DNA from: CAIMUS01 sp046347625
GTDB lineage: Bacteria > Pseudomonadota > Gammaproteobacteria > Competibacterales > Competibacteraceae
Reading direction: 5' to 3'
Assembly: GCA_046347625.1 (NCBI GenBank)
Contig: JAXMFU010000010.1
Coordinates: 14,954 to 78,953, forward strand
Length of the DNA: 64,000 nt
Both the position numbers and the translations under genes were made by a program. The stretch's first letter is position 1, and the number at the start of each line of letters is the position of its first letter. Under the pieces are notes generated by a model, which did not search any database, was not told the origin of the DNA, and worked only from the letters and a program-made list of their open reading frames with translations. Of the stretch, positions 15,405-23,955 are shown in pieces.

Positions 15405-16802
15405 ATGCCTACTACTTCCGCCGCCGCTCTGCTCGATGGCATTCGCGCCTTTCTGGCCCCCAACCAGATTTGCACCGATTCGGATAGCTGCCTGGTTTAT
15501 GGCCGGGACTGGACTCGTCAGCATACCCCGGCTCCCCTGGCGGTGGTACTGCCGACCACGGTCGCTCAGGCGCAACGTCTGGTACAGTATGCCAATGAGT
15601 GCCGGCTGGCCCTGGTGCCTTCGGGTGGACGTACCGGTTTGAGCGGCGCCGCGGTCGCCGCCAACGGCGAACTTGTCGTCTCTTTCGAGCGGATGAATCA
15701 TATTCTCGAGTTCGATCCGATCGATCGCAGTGTCACCTGCGAGCCGGGAGTCATTACCGAGACCCTGCAAAATTATGCCCGCGAGCAGGGTTTATTCTAC
15801 CCGATCGATTTTGCCGCCCGCGGCTCCAGCCATATCGGCGGCAATATCGCCACCAATGCCGGCGGTATCAAGGTGATCCGCTACGGTCTGACCCGCGACT
15901 GGGTCAGCGGCCTGAAAGTCATTACCGGCAAGGGCGAACTGCTGGAGTTGAACAAAGGGCTTATCAAGAATGCCAGTGGCTACGATCTGCGCCATTTATT
16001 CATCGGTAGCGAGGGCACGCTCGGACTTATCGTGGAAGCGACGTTAAGGCTGACTTCGCCTCCAGGCCCCTTGAGTGTAATGGTGTTGGGTGTACCTGAA
16101 CTGGACGCCGTCATGGCGATTTTCAATGCCTTTCGCCAACACCTGACCCTGACCGCCTTCGAGTTTTTCTCGGCCAAGGCATTGCGCCACGTGCTGAACA
16201 AGGGTCTGCAACGGCCCTTCGAAACCGCGACACCTTATTATGTTCTGGTGGAATTCGAGCACATTTCGGCCGCCACGGTCGATACCGCCCTGGCGGTGTT
16301 CGAGCAGTGCAGCGAACAGGGTTGGTTGGCCGATGGCGTGATCAGTCAGAGCGAAACCCAGGCGCAGGAATTGTGGGCGCTACGGGAAAATATCACCGAA
16401 TCCATAGCCCAGTATCAGCCTTATAAAAACGATATTGCGGTTAGAATCTCGCGAGTCCCGACCTTTCTGCGTGCGATCGATGACCTGCTGGCCCGTGAAT
16501 ACCCGGATTTCGAGGTTATCTGGTTCGGCCATATCGGGGACGGCAATCTGCATATCAGCGTGCTCAAACCGGCAATGCTGGATCCGGCCGACTTTCTGGC
16601 CCGCTGCCGGCAGGTGAACGAGCAATTGTTCCGCACGATTCGAGCGCATGGCGGCAGCATTTCCGCCGAGCATGGGGTGGGATTGATCAAGCAGCCTTAT
16701 CTGCACTTCAGTCGGGACGAAGCGGAAATCGCCTATCTCAGAGCGATCAAAAAAGTCTTCGACCCCAATGGGATTTTAAATCCGGGCAAGATATTCGCCT
16801 GA
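15405..16802 (+). CDS. FAD-linked D-2-hydroxyglutarate dehydrogenase-like oxidase
   Basis: A 465-residue FAD-binding oxidase (GlcD/D2HGDH type). The start at 15405 (MPTTSAAALLDG) fits relatives; the longer frame back to 15321 does not. The FAD-binding PCMH domain shows LVPSGGRTGLSGAAVAANGE, GGNIATNAGG and GSEGTLGLIVEATL. The C-terminal domain has GHIGDGNLHIS and ISAEHGVG with the expected catalytic histidines. In Pseudomonas a homologue removes D-2-hydroxyglutarate made by SerA and so pulls serine synthesis forward; the divergent serA neighbour supports that assignment over D-lactate or glycolate oxidation. Confidence 0.88.
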   Translation: MPTTSAAALLDGIRAFLAPNQICTDSDSCLVYGRDWTRQHTPAPLAVVLPTTVAQAQRLVQYANECRLALVPSGGRTGLSGAAVAANGELVVSFERMNHILEFDPIDRSVTCEPGVITETLQNYAREQGLFYPIDFAARGSSHIGGNIATNAGGIKVIRYGLTRDWVSGLKVITGKGELLELNKGLIKNASGYDLRHLFIGSEGTLGLIVEATLRLTSPPGPLSVMVLGVPELDAVMAIFNAFRQHLTLTAFEFFSAKALRHVLNKGLQRPFETATPYYVLVEFEHISAATVDTALAVFEQCSEQGWLADGVISQSETQAQELWALRENITESIAQYQPYKNDIAVRISRVPTFLRAIDDLLAREYPDFEVIWFGHIGDGNLHISVLKPAMLDPADFLARCRQVNEQLFRTIRAHGGSISAEHGVGLIKQPYLHFSRDEAEIAYLRAIKKVFDPNGILNPGKIFA

Positions 16803-16857
16803 GTGGAACCTGTCTTATACTTATCTGCAATCTCGTCGCCAAAGGAGCCAACTCGAG

Positions 16858-17487
16858 ATGAAACTAAGCAGTCCGAGCTTTCCAGAAGGCCAGCTTATTC
16901 CTGCCGAATATGCACTCTGCACACCGGCGCCAGGGGCCCATCTGACCCTGGCGCCTAACCGCAATCCAACGCTGATCTGGAGCGATCCGCCCGAGGGGAC
17001 CCGCTCCCTGGTGCTGATCTGTTACGATCCCGACGCTCCCACCAACCTCGATGATATCAACCAGGAAGGTCGGACAATTCCTGCCGCTCAAGCACGGGGG
17101 CGATTCTATCATTGGGTGTTGGTGGACCTGCCGCCCGAGTTGGGCGCCATTCGTGCCGGGGAATTCTCCGAGGGGATGAGCCGGCACGATAAACAGGCTC
17201 CTGAAACCCGTCACGGCGCCCGCCAGGGACTTAACAGTTACAATGAATGGTTCGCCCGCGATCCGGAGATGGCCGGCAAATACTTCGGTTACGATGGTCC
17301 CTGCCCTCCCTGGAACGATACCCGCGTGCATCGTTATATCTTTACCCTGTACGCGCTCGATCTGGAGCGCTGTCCAGTAGAAGGCGAGTTCAGGGCGGCC
17401 GAGGTGCTGGCCGCCATCGACGGGCATGTGCTGGCCACAGCCAGCATTACCGGGCTTTACAGTATGAATCCCACGGTTAAACCTTAA
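16858..17487 (+). CDS. YbhB/YbcL-family PEBP-like protein (first copy)
   Basis: A 209-residue phosphatidylethanolamine-binding protein (Raf-kinase-inhibitor-like). Features are MKLSSPSFPEGQLIPAEY, LICYDPDAPTN with the ligand-site DPD, FYHWVLVDLP, and the GYDGPCPPWNDTRVHRYIFT stretch with the anion-binding His. No signal peptide is visible, so it is cytoplasmic. The function of bacterial members is poorly defined. A second copy lies 291 bases downstream, separated by two palindromic repeats, pointing to a tandem duplication. A GGAG stands ahead of the ATG. Confidence 0.92.
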   Translation: MKLSSPSFPEGQLIPAEYALCTPAPGAHLTLAPNRNPTLIWSDPPEGTRSLVLICYDPDAPTNLDDINQEGRTIPAAQARGRFYHWVLVDLPPELGAIRAGEFSEGMSRHDKQAPETRHGARQGLNSYNEWFARDPEMAGKYFGYDGPCPPWNDTRVHRYIFTLYALDLERCPVEGEFRAAEVLAAIDGHVLATASITGLYSMNPTVKP

Positions 17488-17500
17488 CACCTATCGGTTC

Positions 17501-17602
17501 GTAGGGCGCGATAGTGGAGCGCCGCGGAGCGTATTGCGCCGTGATGCCGCGGCCCCTCATCCGGCGCATTACGCTCCGCTGCGCTGCGCTCATGCGCCCT
17601 AC
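17501..17602. repeat. Palindromic repeat, GTAGGGCGC...GCGCCCTAC family
   Basis: Starts GTAGGGCGCGATAGTGGAGC and ends GCTCATGCGCCCTAC, with an inner inverted GCGTATTGCGCC / GGCGCATTACGC pair. A shorter relative lies at 61768. It lies between the two PEBP genes. Confidence 0.8.
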
Positions 17603-17664
17603 GGTCGGTGATTCCAAGTTTGGCAGCAAACTGATAGGTGGTAAGCGGTTAAACTCTAAGTTGA

Positions 17665-17741
17665 GTAGGGTGGGCAGCTTGTCTGCCCACCTTGGCTTTT
17701 ACCCAGCCAATCCGCGTGGGCAGACAAGCTGCCCACCCTAC
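17665..17741. repeat. Palindromic repeat, GTAGGGTGGGC family
   Basis: Arms GTAGGGTGGGCAGCTTGTCT and its inverse, separated by about 28 bases. Relatives lie at 23780, 48275 and 63959. Confidence 0.85.
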
Positions 17742-17778
17742 AACGTAAACCTTAACGTCATCGAGGAGAGTAAAGCTT

Positions 17779-18408
17779 ATGCAATTGACCAGTTCCGCCT
17801 TTCAGGATAACCAACCGATCCCCGGCGAATACGCCTTCGCCGTCCCCGATCCGCAGCAGCATGTTACGCTGAGCGCCAACCGTAATCCTCCGCTGGCCTG
17901 GAGCGATTTGCCGTCCGGCACTAAATCCCTGGTATTGCTCTGCCATGATCCGGATGTTCCCAGCAAACCGGATGATGTCAATCAGGAAGGTCGGGTGGTA
18001 CCGGCGGCTCTGCCCCGGGTGGATTTTTTCCACTGGGTGCTGGTGGACCTGCCCCCCGCGCCGGCGGCAATCCAGGCGGGCGAATTTTCCGATGGCGTAA
18101 CGGCGCGCGGCAAATCAGGACCGGCGGGACCGCGCGGCACCCGGCAGGGAATCAATAACTATACCGACTGGTTCAAGGGTGACGAGCAGATGGGCGGCAA
18201 TTACTTCGGTTATGACGGTCCCTGCCCCCCCTGGAACGACACCCGGGTGCATCATTACGTCTTTACCCTATACGCCCTGGATGTAGAGCGCTGCCCGGTG
18301 GAAGGGGAATTTACCGGCCCGGCGGTACTGCAAGCCATCGACAGCCATATCCTGGCCAAGGCCAGTCTGACCGGCACCTACAGCCTGAATCCGGCGGTGC
18401 AAGCTTGA
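17779..18408 (+). CDS. YbhB/YbcL-family PEBP-like protein (second copy)
   Basis: A 209-residue paralogue of the gene at 16858, identical in length and very close in sequence: GYDGPCPPWNDTRVHHYVFT, LLCHDPDVPSKPDDVNQEGR and FFHWVLVDLP align without gaps. Differences concentrate around residues 100-125 (GVTARGKSGPAGPRGTRQG versus GMSRHDKQAPETRHGARQG), a loop near the ligand pocket, so the copies may differ in ligand. GAGGAGAG stands ahead of the ATG. The intervening repeats imply the duplication is not recent. Confidence 0.92.
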   Translation: MQLTSSAFQDNQPIPGEYAFAVPDPQQHVTLSANRNPPLAWSDLPSGTKSLVLLCHDPDVPSKPDDVNQEGRVVPAALPRVDFFHWVLVDLPPAPAAIQAGEFSDGVTARGKSGPAGPRGTRQGINNYTDWFKGDEQMGGNYFGYDGPCPPWNDTRVHHYVFTLYALDVERCPVEGEFTGPAVLQAIDSHILAKASLTGTYSLNPAVQA

Positions 18409-18430
18409 AAACGGTGTCGCCCGATCTGCC

Positions 18431-18504
18431 GTAGGAGCGAACCGGCTCGCGACTCGAGTCGGCGCCGGCACGCCGGCGCGGTCGCCAGCAGGACTCGCTC
18501 CTAC
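18431..18504. repeat. REP doublet (REPIN-like)
   Basis: GTAGGAGCGAACCGGCTCGCGA on the left and an inverted CTCGCTCCTAC unit on the right, around a GC-rich spacer. Same family as at 6339 and 43799. Confidence 0.8.
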
Positions 18505-18604
18505 CGGCGTTACAGGCACACTGTCAGCGCTATAAATGAAGCTTAGTGAGTTTAATTATATTTTATCGATGCTCCGAGTCACCAACTCTCTCCTGAGAAT
18601 GGCC

Positions 18605-19420
18605 TTAATCCTTGAACTGCGGCGCCCGTTTCTGCATCGTCGCCAGCACGGCTTCCTGCGTCTCTTCCGCTAACAACATAGCGGCGTTCCAAGTGGCCAC
18701 GAAATCAAGGCCCGAAGCGATCGTATGGTCCCGACTGTAATTCATGACTTGCTTGATACCGCGCACGGCCAAGGGTGATTTGGCGGCGATGATCCTGGCA
18801 ATCTCCCCTACCCCTTCGAGCAATTGCTCCCGGCTGTCGAAGACTCGATTCAGCAGGCCCAAGCGCAGCGCTTCGGAGGCACTGAACTCGCGCCCGGTAA
18901 AGGCCAGTTCCCGTAGCTGTCCTTCGCCGATCAGATAGGGCAGGCGTTGCAGGCTGCCGACATCGGCTACCATGCCGAGGTCCACTTCCTTCAAGGCAAA
19001 GCGGGTTTCCGCCGAGGCATAGCGCATGTCACAGGCCGCCACCAGATCCAGCGCCCCGCCGATACAGAGGCCATGAATGGCGGCCAGCACCGGCTTGCGA
19101 CAACGTTCGAGGGCGTTAAACGCCGTCTGCAATTTCACGATCAAACCGCGCAGTCGTTCTTCCCGTCGGCCCGGCTCCAGCCGGCCGACTTCAGCAAGAA
19201 TGCCCTGAACCAGTTCGAAATCGATGCCGGCTGAAAAATACTTACCGGCTCCGCTCAGCACGGTCGCCCGTACTTCGAGAGTCCGGTCGGCCCACTCGAA
19301 GACCTTGCCGATTTCCTGCCACAAGACTCCATTCAGTGCATTGGCCTTGTCGGGGCGGTTCAACTCGATCCGAGCAATATGATCGGCGACTTCTATATGT
19401 AAACAGGAAAAGGTTTCCAT
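18605..19420 (-). CDS. Enoyl-CoA hydratase/isomerase family protein
   Basis: A 271-residue crotonase-fold enzyme. The oxyanion-hole segments are FSAGIDFELV (about 62-71) and AAIHGLCIGGALDLVAACDM (about 111-130). The aspartate/glutamate-rich LKEVDLGMVADVG resembles dienoyl-CoA isomerases (ECH1 type), where D/E residues move a double bond, more than classical hydratases. It could act in beta-oxidation of unsaturated acids. No other beta-oxidation gene is nearby, so the substrate is open. Confidence 0.88.
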   Translation of the reverse strand: METFSCLHIEVADHIARIELNRPDKANALNGVLWQEIGKVFEWADRTLEVRATVLSGAGKYFSAGIDFELVQGILAEVGRLEPGRREERLRGLIVKLQTAFNALERCRKPVLAAIHGLCIGGALDLVAACDMRYASAETRFALKEVDLGMVADVGSLQRLPYLIGEGQLRELAFTGREFSASEALRLGLLNRVFDSREQLLEGVGEIARIIAAKSPLAVRGIKQVMNYSRDHTIASGLDFVATWNAAMLLAEETQEAVLATMQKRAPQFKD

Positions 19421-19457
19421 CCGTTACCTCATGCGGATTGATGTCCTAACAACCGGT

Positions 19458-19546
19458 GTAGCCCGGATGGAGCGAAGCTTGCGAAGCACAATCCGGGTTC
19501 CGTCCACGAACCCCGGATTACGGCCTTCGGCCTGCATCCGGGCTAC
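19458..19546. repeat. Palindromic repeat, GTAGCCCGGATG family
   Basis: Left end GTAGCCCGGATGGAGCGAAG, right end GCATCCGGGCTAC, with an internal CGGCCTTCGGCC hairpin. Relatives at 47750 and 52167. It lies between the divergently oriented 5' side of the enoyl-CoA hydratase gene and the 3' end of the fumarase gene. Confidence 0.85.
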
Positions 19547-19561
19547 CCGCCAGAAACCACT

Positions 19562-21085
19562 TCAGGCTTCCAGCACCGGAATCTTGCCGATCCTGGCCCG
19601 CCACTCGGCGGGACCGGTCTTGTGCACCGAATTCCCGTCGACATCCACCGCCACGGTGACCGGCATATCCTGTACTTCGAATTCGCGAATCGCCTCCATG
19701 CCCAGATCCTCGAAAGCCACCATCCGGGCTTTACGAATCGCCTTGGCGACCAGATAGGCGGCGCCACCTACGGCCGCCAGATAGACCGCCCGGTGTTTCC
19801 TGATCGCCTCGATCGCCGCCGGGCCCCGCTCGGCCTTGCCGACCATGCCGATCAGGCCGGTCTTTTCCAGCATCATCTCGGTGAATTTGTCCATCCGGGT
19901 GGCGGTCGTCGGCCCGGCGGGACCCACCACTTCATCGCGTACCGGGTCCACCGGACCGACGTAATAAATAAAGCGGTTCTGGAAGTCCACTCCCGCTGGC
20001 AGCGATTCTCCCTTGGCGAACAGATCGGCAATCCGCTTGTGGGCGGCATCGCGACCGGTCAGCAGATTACCGTTCAACAGCAGAATATCGCCCGGCTTCC
20101 AGGTGGCGATTTCCTCACGAGTAACGGTATCCAGATCGACCCGGCGGGCATTCGCGCCGGCCTCCCAGGTAATCTGCGGCCAGTCTTCCAACCTGGGCGG
20201 ATGCAGTTCGGCCACGCCGGAGCCGTCCAGCACGAAATGGGCATGACGGGTGGCGGCGCAGTTGGGAATCATCGCGACCGGCAGCGAGGCGGCATGGGTG
20301 GGATAATCCTTGATCTTGACATCCAGCACGGTGGTCAAGCCACCCAGACCCTGAGCGCCGATGCCCAAGGCATTGACTTTATCATACAGTTCCAGGCGCA
20401 GCTCTTCGAGGCGATTGCTAGGACCGCGCACCATCAATTCATGGATATCGATCGGATCCATCAAGGCTTCCTTGGCCATGACCATGGCCTTTTCCGCCGT
20501 GCCACCGATACCAAGGCCCAGCATGCCCGGCGGACACCAGCCGGCACCCATCGTGGGAACGGTCTTGAGCACCCAGTCCACGATGCTGTCGGAGGGATTG
20601 AGCATGATGAATTTGGACTTGTTCTCCGAACCGCCGCCCTTGGCGGCCACCACGACATCCACCTTATCGCCGGGCACCACCGTCATGTGGATGACCGCCG
20701 GGGTATTGTCGCCGGTATTCTTGCGGGCGCCGGCGGGATCTCTGAGAATCGAGGCGCGCAGCTTGTTATCGGGGTCCAGATAGGCGCGGCGCACGCCCTC
20801 GTTGACCATCTCCTCCACACTCAGGCCGGCCTCCCAGCGCACGTTCATGCCGATCTTGAGAAACACGGTGACGATACCGGTATCCTGGCAGATTGGGCGG
20901 TGCCCCTCGGCACACATCCGGGAATTGACCAGAATCTGCGCCATCGCATCCTTGGCCGCCGGCGATTGTTCCTGCTCGTAGGCTTTCGCCAGCGCGTCGA
21001 TATAATCCTTGGGATGATAGTAGGAAATATATTGCAGAGCATCGGCAACGCTCTGGATAAAGTCGTCTTGGCGGATCGTAGTCAT
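19562..21085 (-). CDS. fumA: Fumarate hydratase class I (4Fe-4S)
   Basis: A 507-residue iron-sulfur fumarase, interconverting fumarate and malate in the citric acid cycle. The N-terminal alpha domain has the cluster ligand C66 in RPICQDTG and the AKGGGSENKS substrate motif. The C-terminal beta domain has GPTTATRMDKF and the LLNGNLLTGRDAAHKR region. Length and domain order match the single-chain class I enzymes. The cluster makes it oxygen-sensitive, so an oxygen-stable class II enzyme may exist elsewhere. Malic enzyme is encoded divergently 275 bases away. Confidence 0.95.
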   Translation of the reverse strand: MTTIRQDDFIQSVADALQYISYYHPKDYIDALAKAYEQEQSPAAKDAMAQILVNSRMCAEGHRPICQDTGIVTVFLKIGMNVRWEAGLSVEEMVNEGVRRAYLDPDNKLRASILRDPAGARKNTGDNTPAVIHMTVVPGDKVDVVVAAKGGGSENKSKFIMLNPSDSIVDWVLKTVPTMGAGWCPPGMLGLGIGGTAEKAMVMAKEALMDPIDIHELMVRGPSNRLEELRLELYDKVNALGIGAQGLGGLTTVLDVKIKDYPTHAASLPVAMIPNCAATRHAHFVLDGSGVAELHPPRLEDWPQITWEAGANARRVDLDTVTREEIATWKPGDILLLNGNLLTGRDAAHKRIADLFAKGESLPAGVDFQNRFIYYVGPVDPVRDEVVGPAGPTTATRMDKFTEMMLEKTGLIGMVGKAERGPAAIEAIRKHRAVYLAAVGGAAYLVAKAIRKARMVAFEDLGMEAIREFEVQDMPVTVAVDVDGNSVHKTGPAEWRARIGKIPVLEA

Positions 21086-21180
21086 TGTTTCTTGGCTCCG
21101 AGCGTGGGGAACTGGAAAAGCTGTTATTTTAACAGGGAAGGCCGCTACCGTTGCGGTGTTTCCCGTATCCGGAATGCAGA

Positions 21181-21255
21181 TGTCGGGTTACGGCGCGCCT
21201 GCCCGTTCCTGCCAAATCCCACGGTTCGGTGATCGGCGCGCCTAACCCGACCTAC
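21181..21255. repeat. Palindromic repeat, TGTCGGGTTACG family
   Basis: TGTCGGGTTACGGCGCGCC on the left and GGCGCGCCTAACCCGACCTAC on the right, a 75-base imperfect palindrome. It lies in the divergent promoter region of fumarase and malic enzyme. Confidence 0.85.
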
Positions 21256-21359
21256 CGGGTCGGTGGTTTTTCAGGTCTGCATGATGAAATATTGTCGATT
21301 TTTGAAGCCTACCCTCTATAATCCTAGCGGAACGATCAACTTTAACCAGCAGACCACCA

Positions 21360-23675
21360 ATGACCGACGATCTCTACGACCAAGCCTTGCATTACCATCG
21401 CTTTCCCACGCCCGGCAAGATCGAGGTGACTCCTTCCAAGCCGCTGGCCAACCAGCGCGACCTGGCCTTTGCCTATTCACCCGGTGTCGCCGCCGCCTGC
21501 CGGGCCATTGTCGGCGATCCTATCGAGGCCGCCGGTGTCACCGCCCGTGGCAACCTGGTGGCGGTAATCACCAATGGCACGGCGGTACTGGGACTCGGTT
21601 CCATCGGGCCGCTGGCAGCCAAGCCGGTGATGGAAGGCAAGGGTGTGCTGTTCAAAAAATTCGCCGGGATCAATGTCTTCGATATCGAGATCAACGAGCG
21701 CGACCCGGACAAGCTGGTGGCAATCATCGCCAGCCTGGAACCCAGTTTCGGCGGCATCAATCTGGAGGATATCAAGGCGCCGGAGTGTTTCTATATCGAG
21801 CGCCAGTTGCGCGAACGCCTGCGGATTCCAGTTTTTCATGACGATCAGCATGGCACCGCCATCATTGCCGCCGCTGCCGTGCTCAACGGTCTGCGTCTGG
21901 TCGACAAGCCGATCGAGGCCGTCAAACTGGTGATTTCGGGCGCCGGTGCCGCCGGCATCGCCTGCCTGGATATGTTGGTCAGCCTGGGACTGTCCAAGCG
22001 GAATATTATCGCCTGCGATCGGCGCGGTGTGATCTATCGTGGTCGCGATGCCGATCTGGACCCCAGCAAGGCTGCCTATGCCGCCGATACCTCGGCCCGC
22101 ACCCTGGAAGAAGCCCTGGTCGGTGCCGATATCTTTCTGGGTGTATCCGGCCCCGGCCTGGTGACTCAGGACATGCTCAAGACCATGGCGGACAAGCCGA
22201 TCGTCATGGCGTTGGCCAACCCCATTCCCGAAATCATGCCGGAAATGGTCAAGGAGGTACGCCCGGACGCCATCATCGCCACCGGCCGGTCCGACTATCC
22301 CAATCAGGTCAATAATGTCCTGTGTTTCCCCTATATTTTCCGGGGTGCGCTGGACGTAGGCGCCACCATTATCAACGAGGCCATGAAGCTGGCCTGTGTG
22401 CAGGCGCTGGCCAAGCTGGCGATGACCCCACCCTCCGACGAGGACGATGTCATGGCCATGGCCTATGGCGATCAAACGCTGCGATTCGGGCCGGAGTACT
22501 TGATTCCCAAACCGTTCGATCCACGCCTGGTCGTCGAGCTACCTCTGGCGATTGCCCGCGCGGCCATGGACAGCGGTGTTGCGACCCGTCCGATCAAGGA
22601 TTTCGAGGTCTATCGGCAGCAGCTCAACCAATACGTCTTCCGTTCCGGGATGCTGATGCGGCCGTTGATCGAACGTACCAAAGCCACCCCCAAGCGGGTG
22701 ATCTTCTCGGCGGGCGAAGAGATCAGGGTGTTACGGGCCTTGCAGGTGGCCATCGAAGACGGCCTGGTAACCGAACCGATTGTCGTCGGTCGGCCCCAAC
22801 GAGTGCAGGAACGTATCCGGGAACTGGGGCTGCATATCCACGGCGACCGGGATTTCGAGTTAATCGATCCGTTCCACAACCCTTATTATCATGAGTGCTG
22901 GACGGAGTATCACCGCCTGCGCGAGCGTCACGGCGTGGACCCGAGCGATGCCCGTATCCGGGTCAATACCCGGGTTACTGTGCTGGGCGCCTTGCTGCTG
23001 CGCCTGGGCTATGGCGATGCGCTGCTGTGTGGCATTACCGGGCGCTACCATCGCCATCTGGAGCATGTCACGGATGTGCTGGGACTGGCGCCCGGGGTCA
23101 AGATGCCGGCGGCCATGAATATGCTGATCACTTCCAAGGGACCCCTGTTTATCTGCGATACCGATGTCAACCCCAATCCCAACGCCGCCGAGATCGCCGA
23201 GATGACCTTGATGGCGGCGGAAGCGGTACGCCGTCTCGGCATCGTCCCGAAAGTGGCCTTACTGTCGTATTCCAACTTCGGCGCCCATCGCACCGGCGAG
23301 GCCCGCAAAATGGCCGAGGCCCTGCAATTGATCCACACCAGGGCGCCGGACCTGGAAGCGGAAGGCGAGATGCAGGGAGATATGGCCCTGGTCGAGAACC
23401 TGCGGCTGCGGCTGTTTCCCAATTCCAGGCTGAAAGGGGCCGCCAATCTGCTGATCATGCCCTCGCTGGACGCCGCCAATATTGCCTTCAATCTGCTCAA
23501 AGTGATCACCGACGGTGTGGCGATCGGCCCGATCCTGCTGGGGCTGAACCGGCCGGCGCATATCCTCACCGGCGCCTCCACGGTACGGCGGATCGTCAAT
23601 ATGACGGCGGTGGCGGTGGTGGATGCGCAGATGGCGGAAAGTGCGGCGGGATTGCCGGCGTCATTGTTGCTGTGA
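21360..23675 (+). CDS. maeB: NADP-dependent malic enzyme with phosphotransacetylase-like domain
   Basis: A 771-residue two-domain malic enzyme making pyruvate, CO2 and NADPH from malate. Residues 1-430 form the malic domain: YHRFPTPGKIEV, FAYSPGVAAAC, FHDDQHGTAII (metal ligands) and VISGAGAAGIACLDML (nucleotide site). Residues 435-771 form a phosphotransacetylase-like domain that in E. coli MaeB is regulatory and senses acetyl-CoA. A -10-like TATAAT lies about 30 bases before the gene. Divergence from fumarase places two malate enzymes side by side. Confidence 0.96.
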   Translation: MTDDLYDQALHYHRFPTPGKIEVTPSKPLANQRDLAFAYSPGVAAACRAIVGDPIEAAGVTARGNLVAVITNGTAVLGLGSIGPLAAKPVMEGKGVLFKKFAGINVFDIEINERDPDKLVAIIASLEPSFGGINLEDIKAPECFYIERQLRERLRIPVFHDDQHGTAIIAAAAVLNGLRLVDKPIEAVKLVISGAGAAGIACLDMLVSLGLSKRNIIACDRRGVIYRGRDADLDPSKAAYAADTSARTLEEALVGADIFLGVSGPGLVTQDMLKTMADKPIVMALANPIPEIMPEMVKEVRPDAIIATGRSDYPNQVNNVLCFPYIFRGALDVGATIINEAMKLACVQALAKLAMTPPSDEDDVMAMAYGDQTLRFGPEYLIPKPFDPRLVVELPLAIARAAMDSGVATRPIKDFEVYRQQLNQYVFRSGMLMRPLIERTKATPKRVIFSAGEEIRVLRALQVAIEDGLVTEPIVVGRPQRVQERIRELGLHIHGDRDFELIDPFHNPYYHECWTEYHRLRERHGVDPSDARIRVNTRVTVLGALLLRLGYGDALLCGITGRYHRHLEHVTDVLGLAPGVKMPAAMNMLITSKGPLFICDTDVNPNPNAAEIAEMTLMAAEAVRRLGIVPKVALLSYSNFGAHRTGEARKMAEALQLIHTRAPDLEAEGEMQGDMALVENLRLRLFPNSRLKGAANLLIMPSLDAANIAFNLLKVITDGVAIGPILLGLNRPAHILTGASTVRRIVNMTAVAVVDAQMAESAAGLPASLLL

Positions 23676-23779
23676 GAACGGGTACGGTCGGGTGTGTTAG
23701 CGGAGTCTGATGCACCCGGTACCAGGTGGAGCCTCTTGATCGCTGTTTTGCCTCACAATCCGGCTTAAGTAGTTAAACC

Positions 23780-23847
23780 GTAGGGTGGGCATGGCCCACC
23801 TTCTTTAGCGGAATCAAAAGAATAAAGGTGGGCCGTGCCCACCCTAC
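23780..23847. repeat. Palindromic repeat, GTAGGGTGGGC family
   Basis: GTAGGGTGGGCATGGCCCACC, a short spacer, then GGTGGGCCGTGCCCACCCTAC. Lies between the convergent ends of malic enzyme and dihydrolipoyl dehydrogenase, possibly serving as a bidirectional end structure. Confidence 0.85.
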
Positions 23848-23955
23848 CCGGTGCTACGTGCCAGCCCTCCAAAGCCTTGAAGGGAAAAAAACCGCCATCT
23901 CAGCCGAGGTACTGCGGCCCGATCGCTCAGCCGCCGGAATTAACGATGGCCGCTG

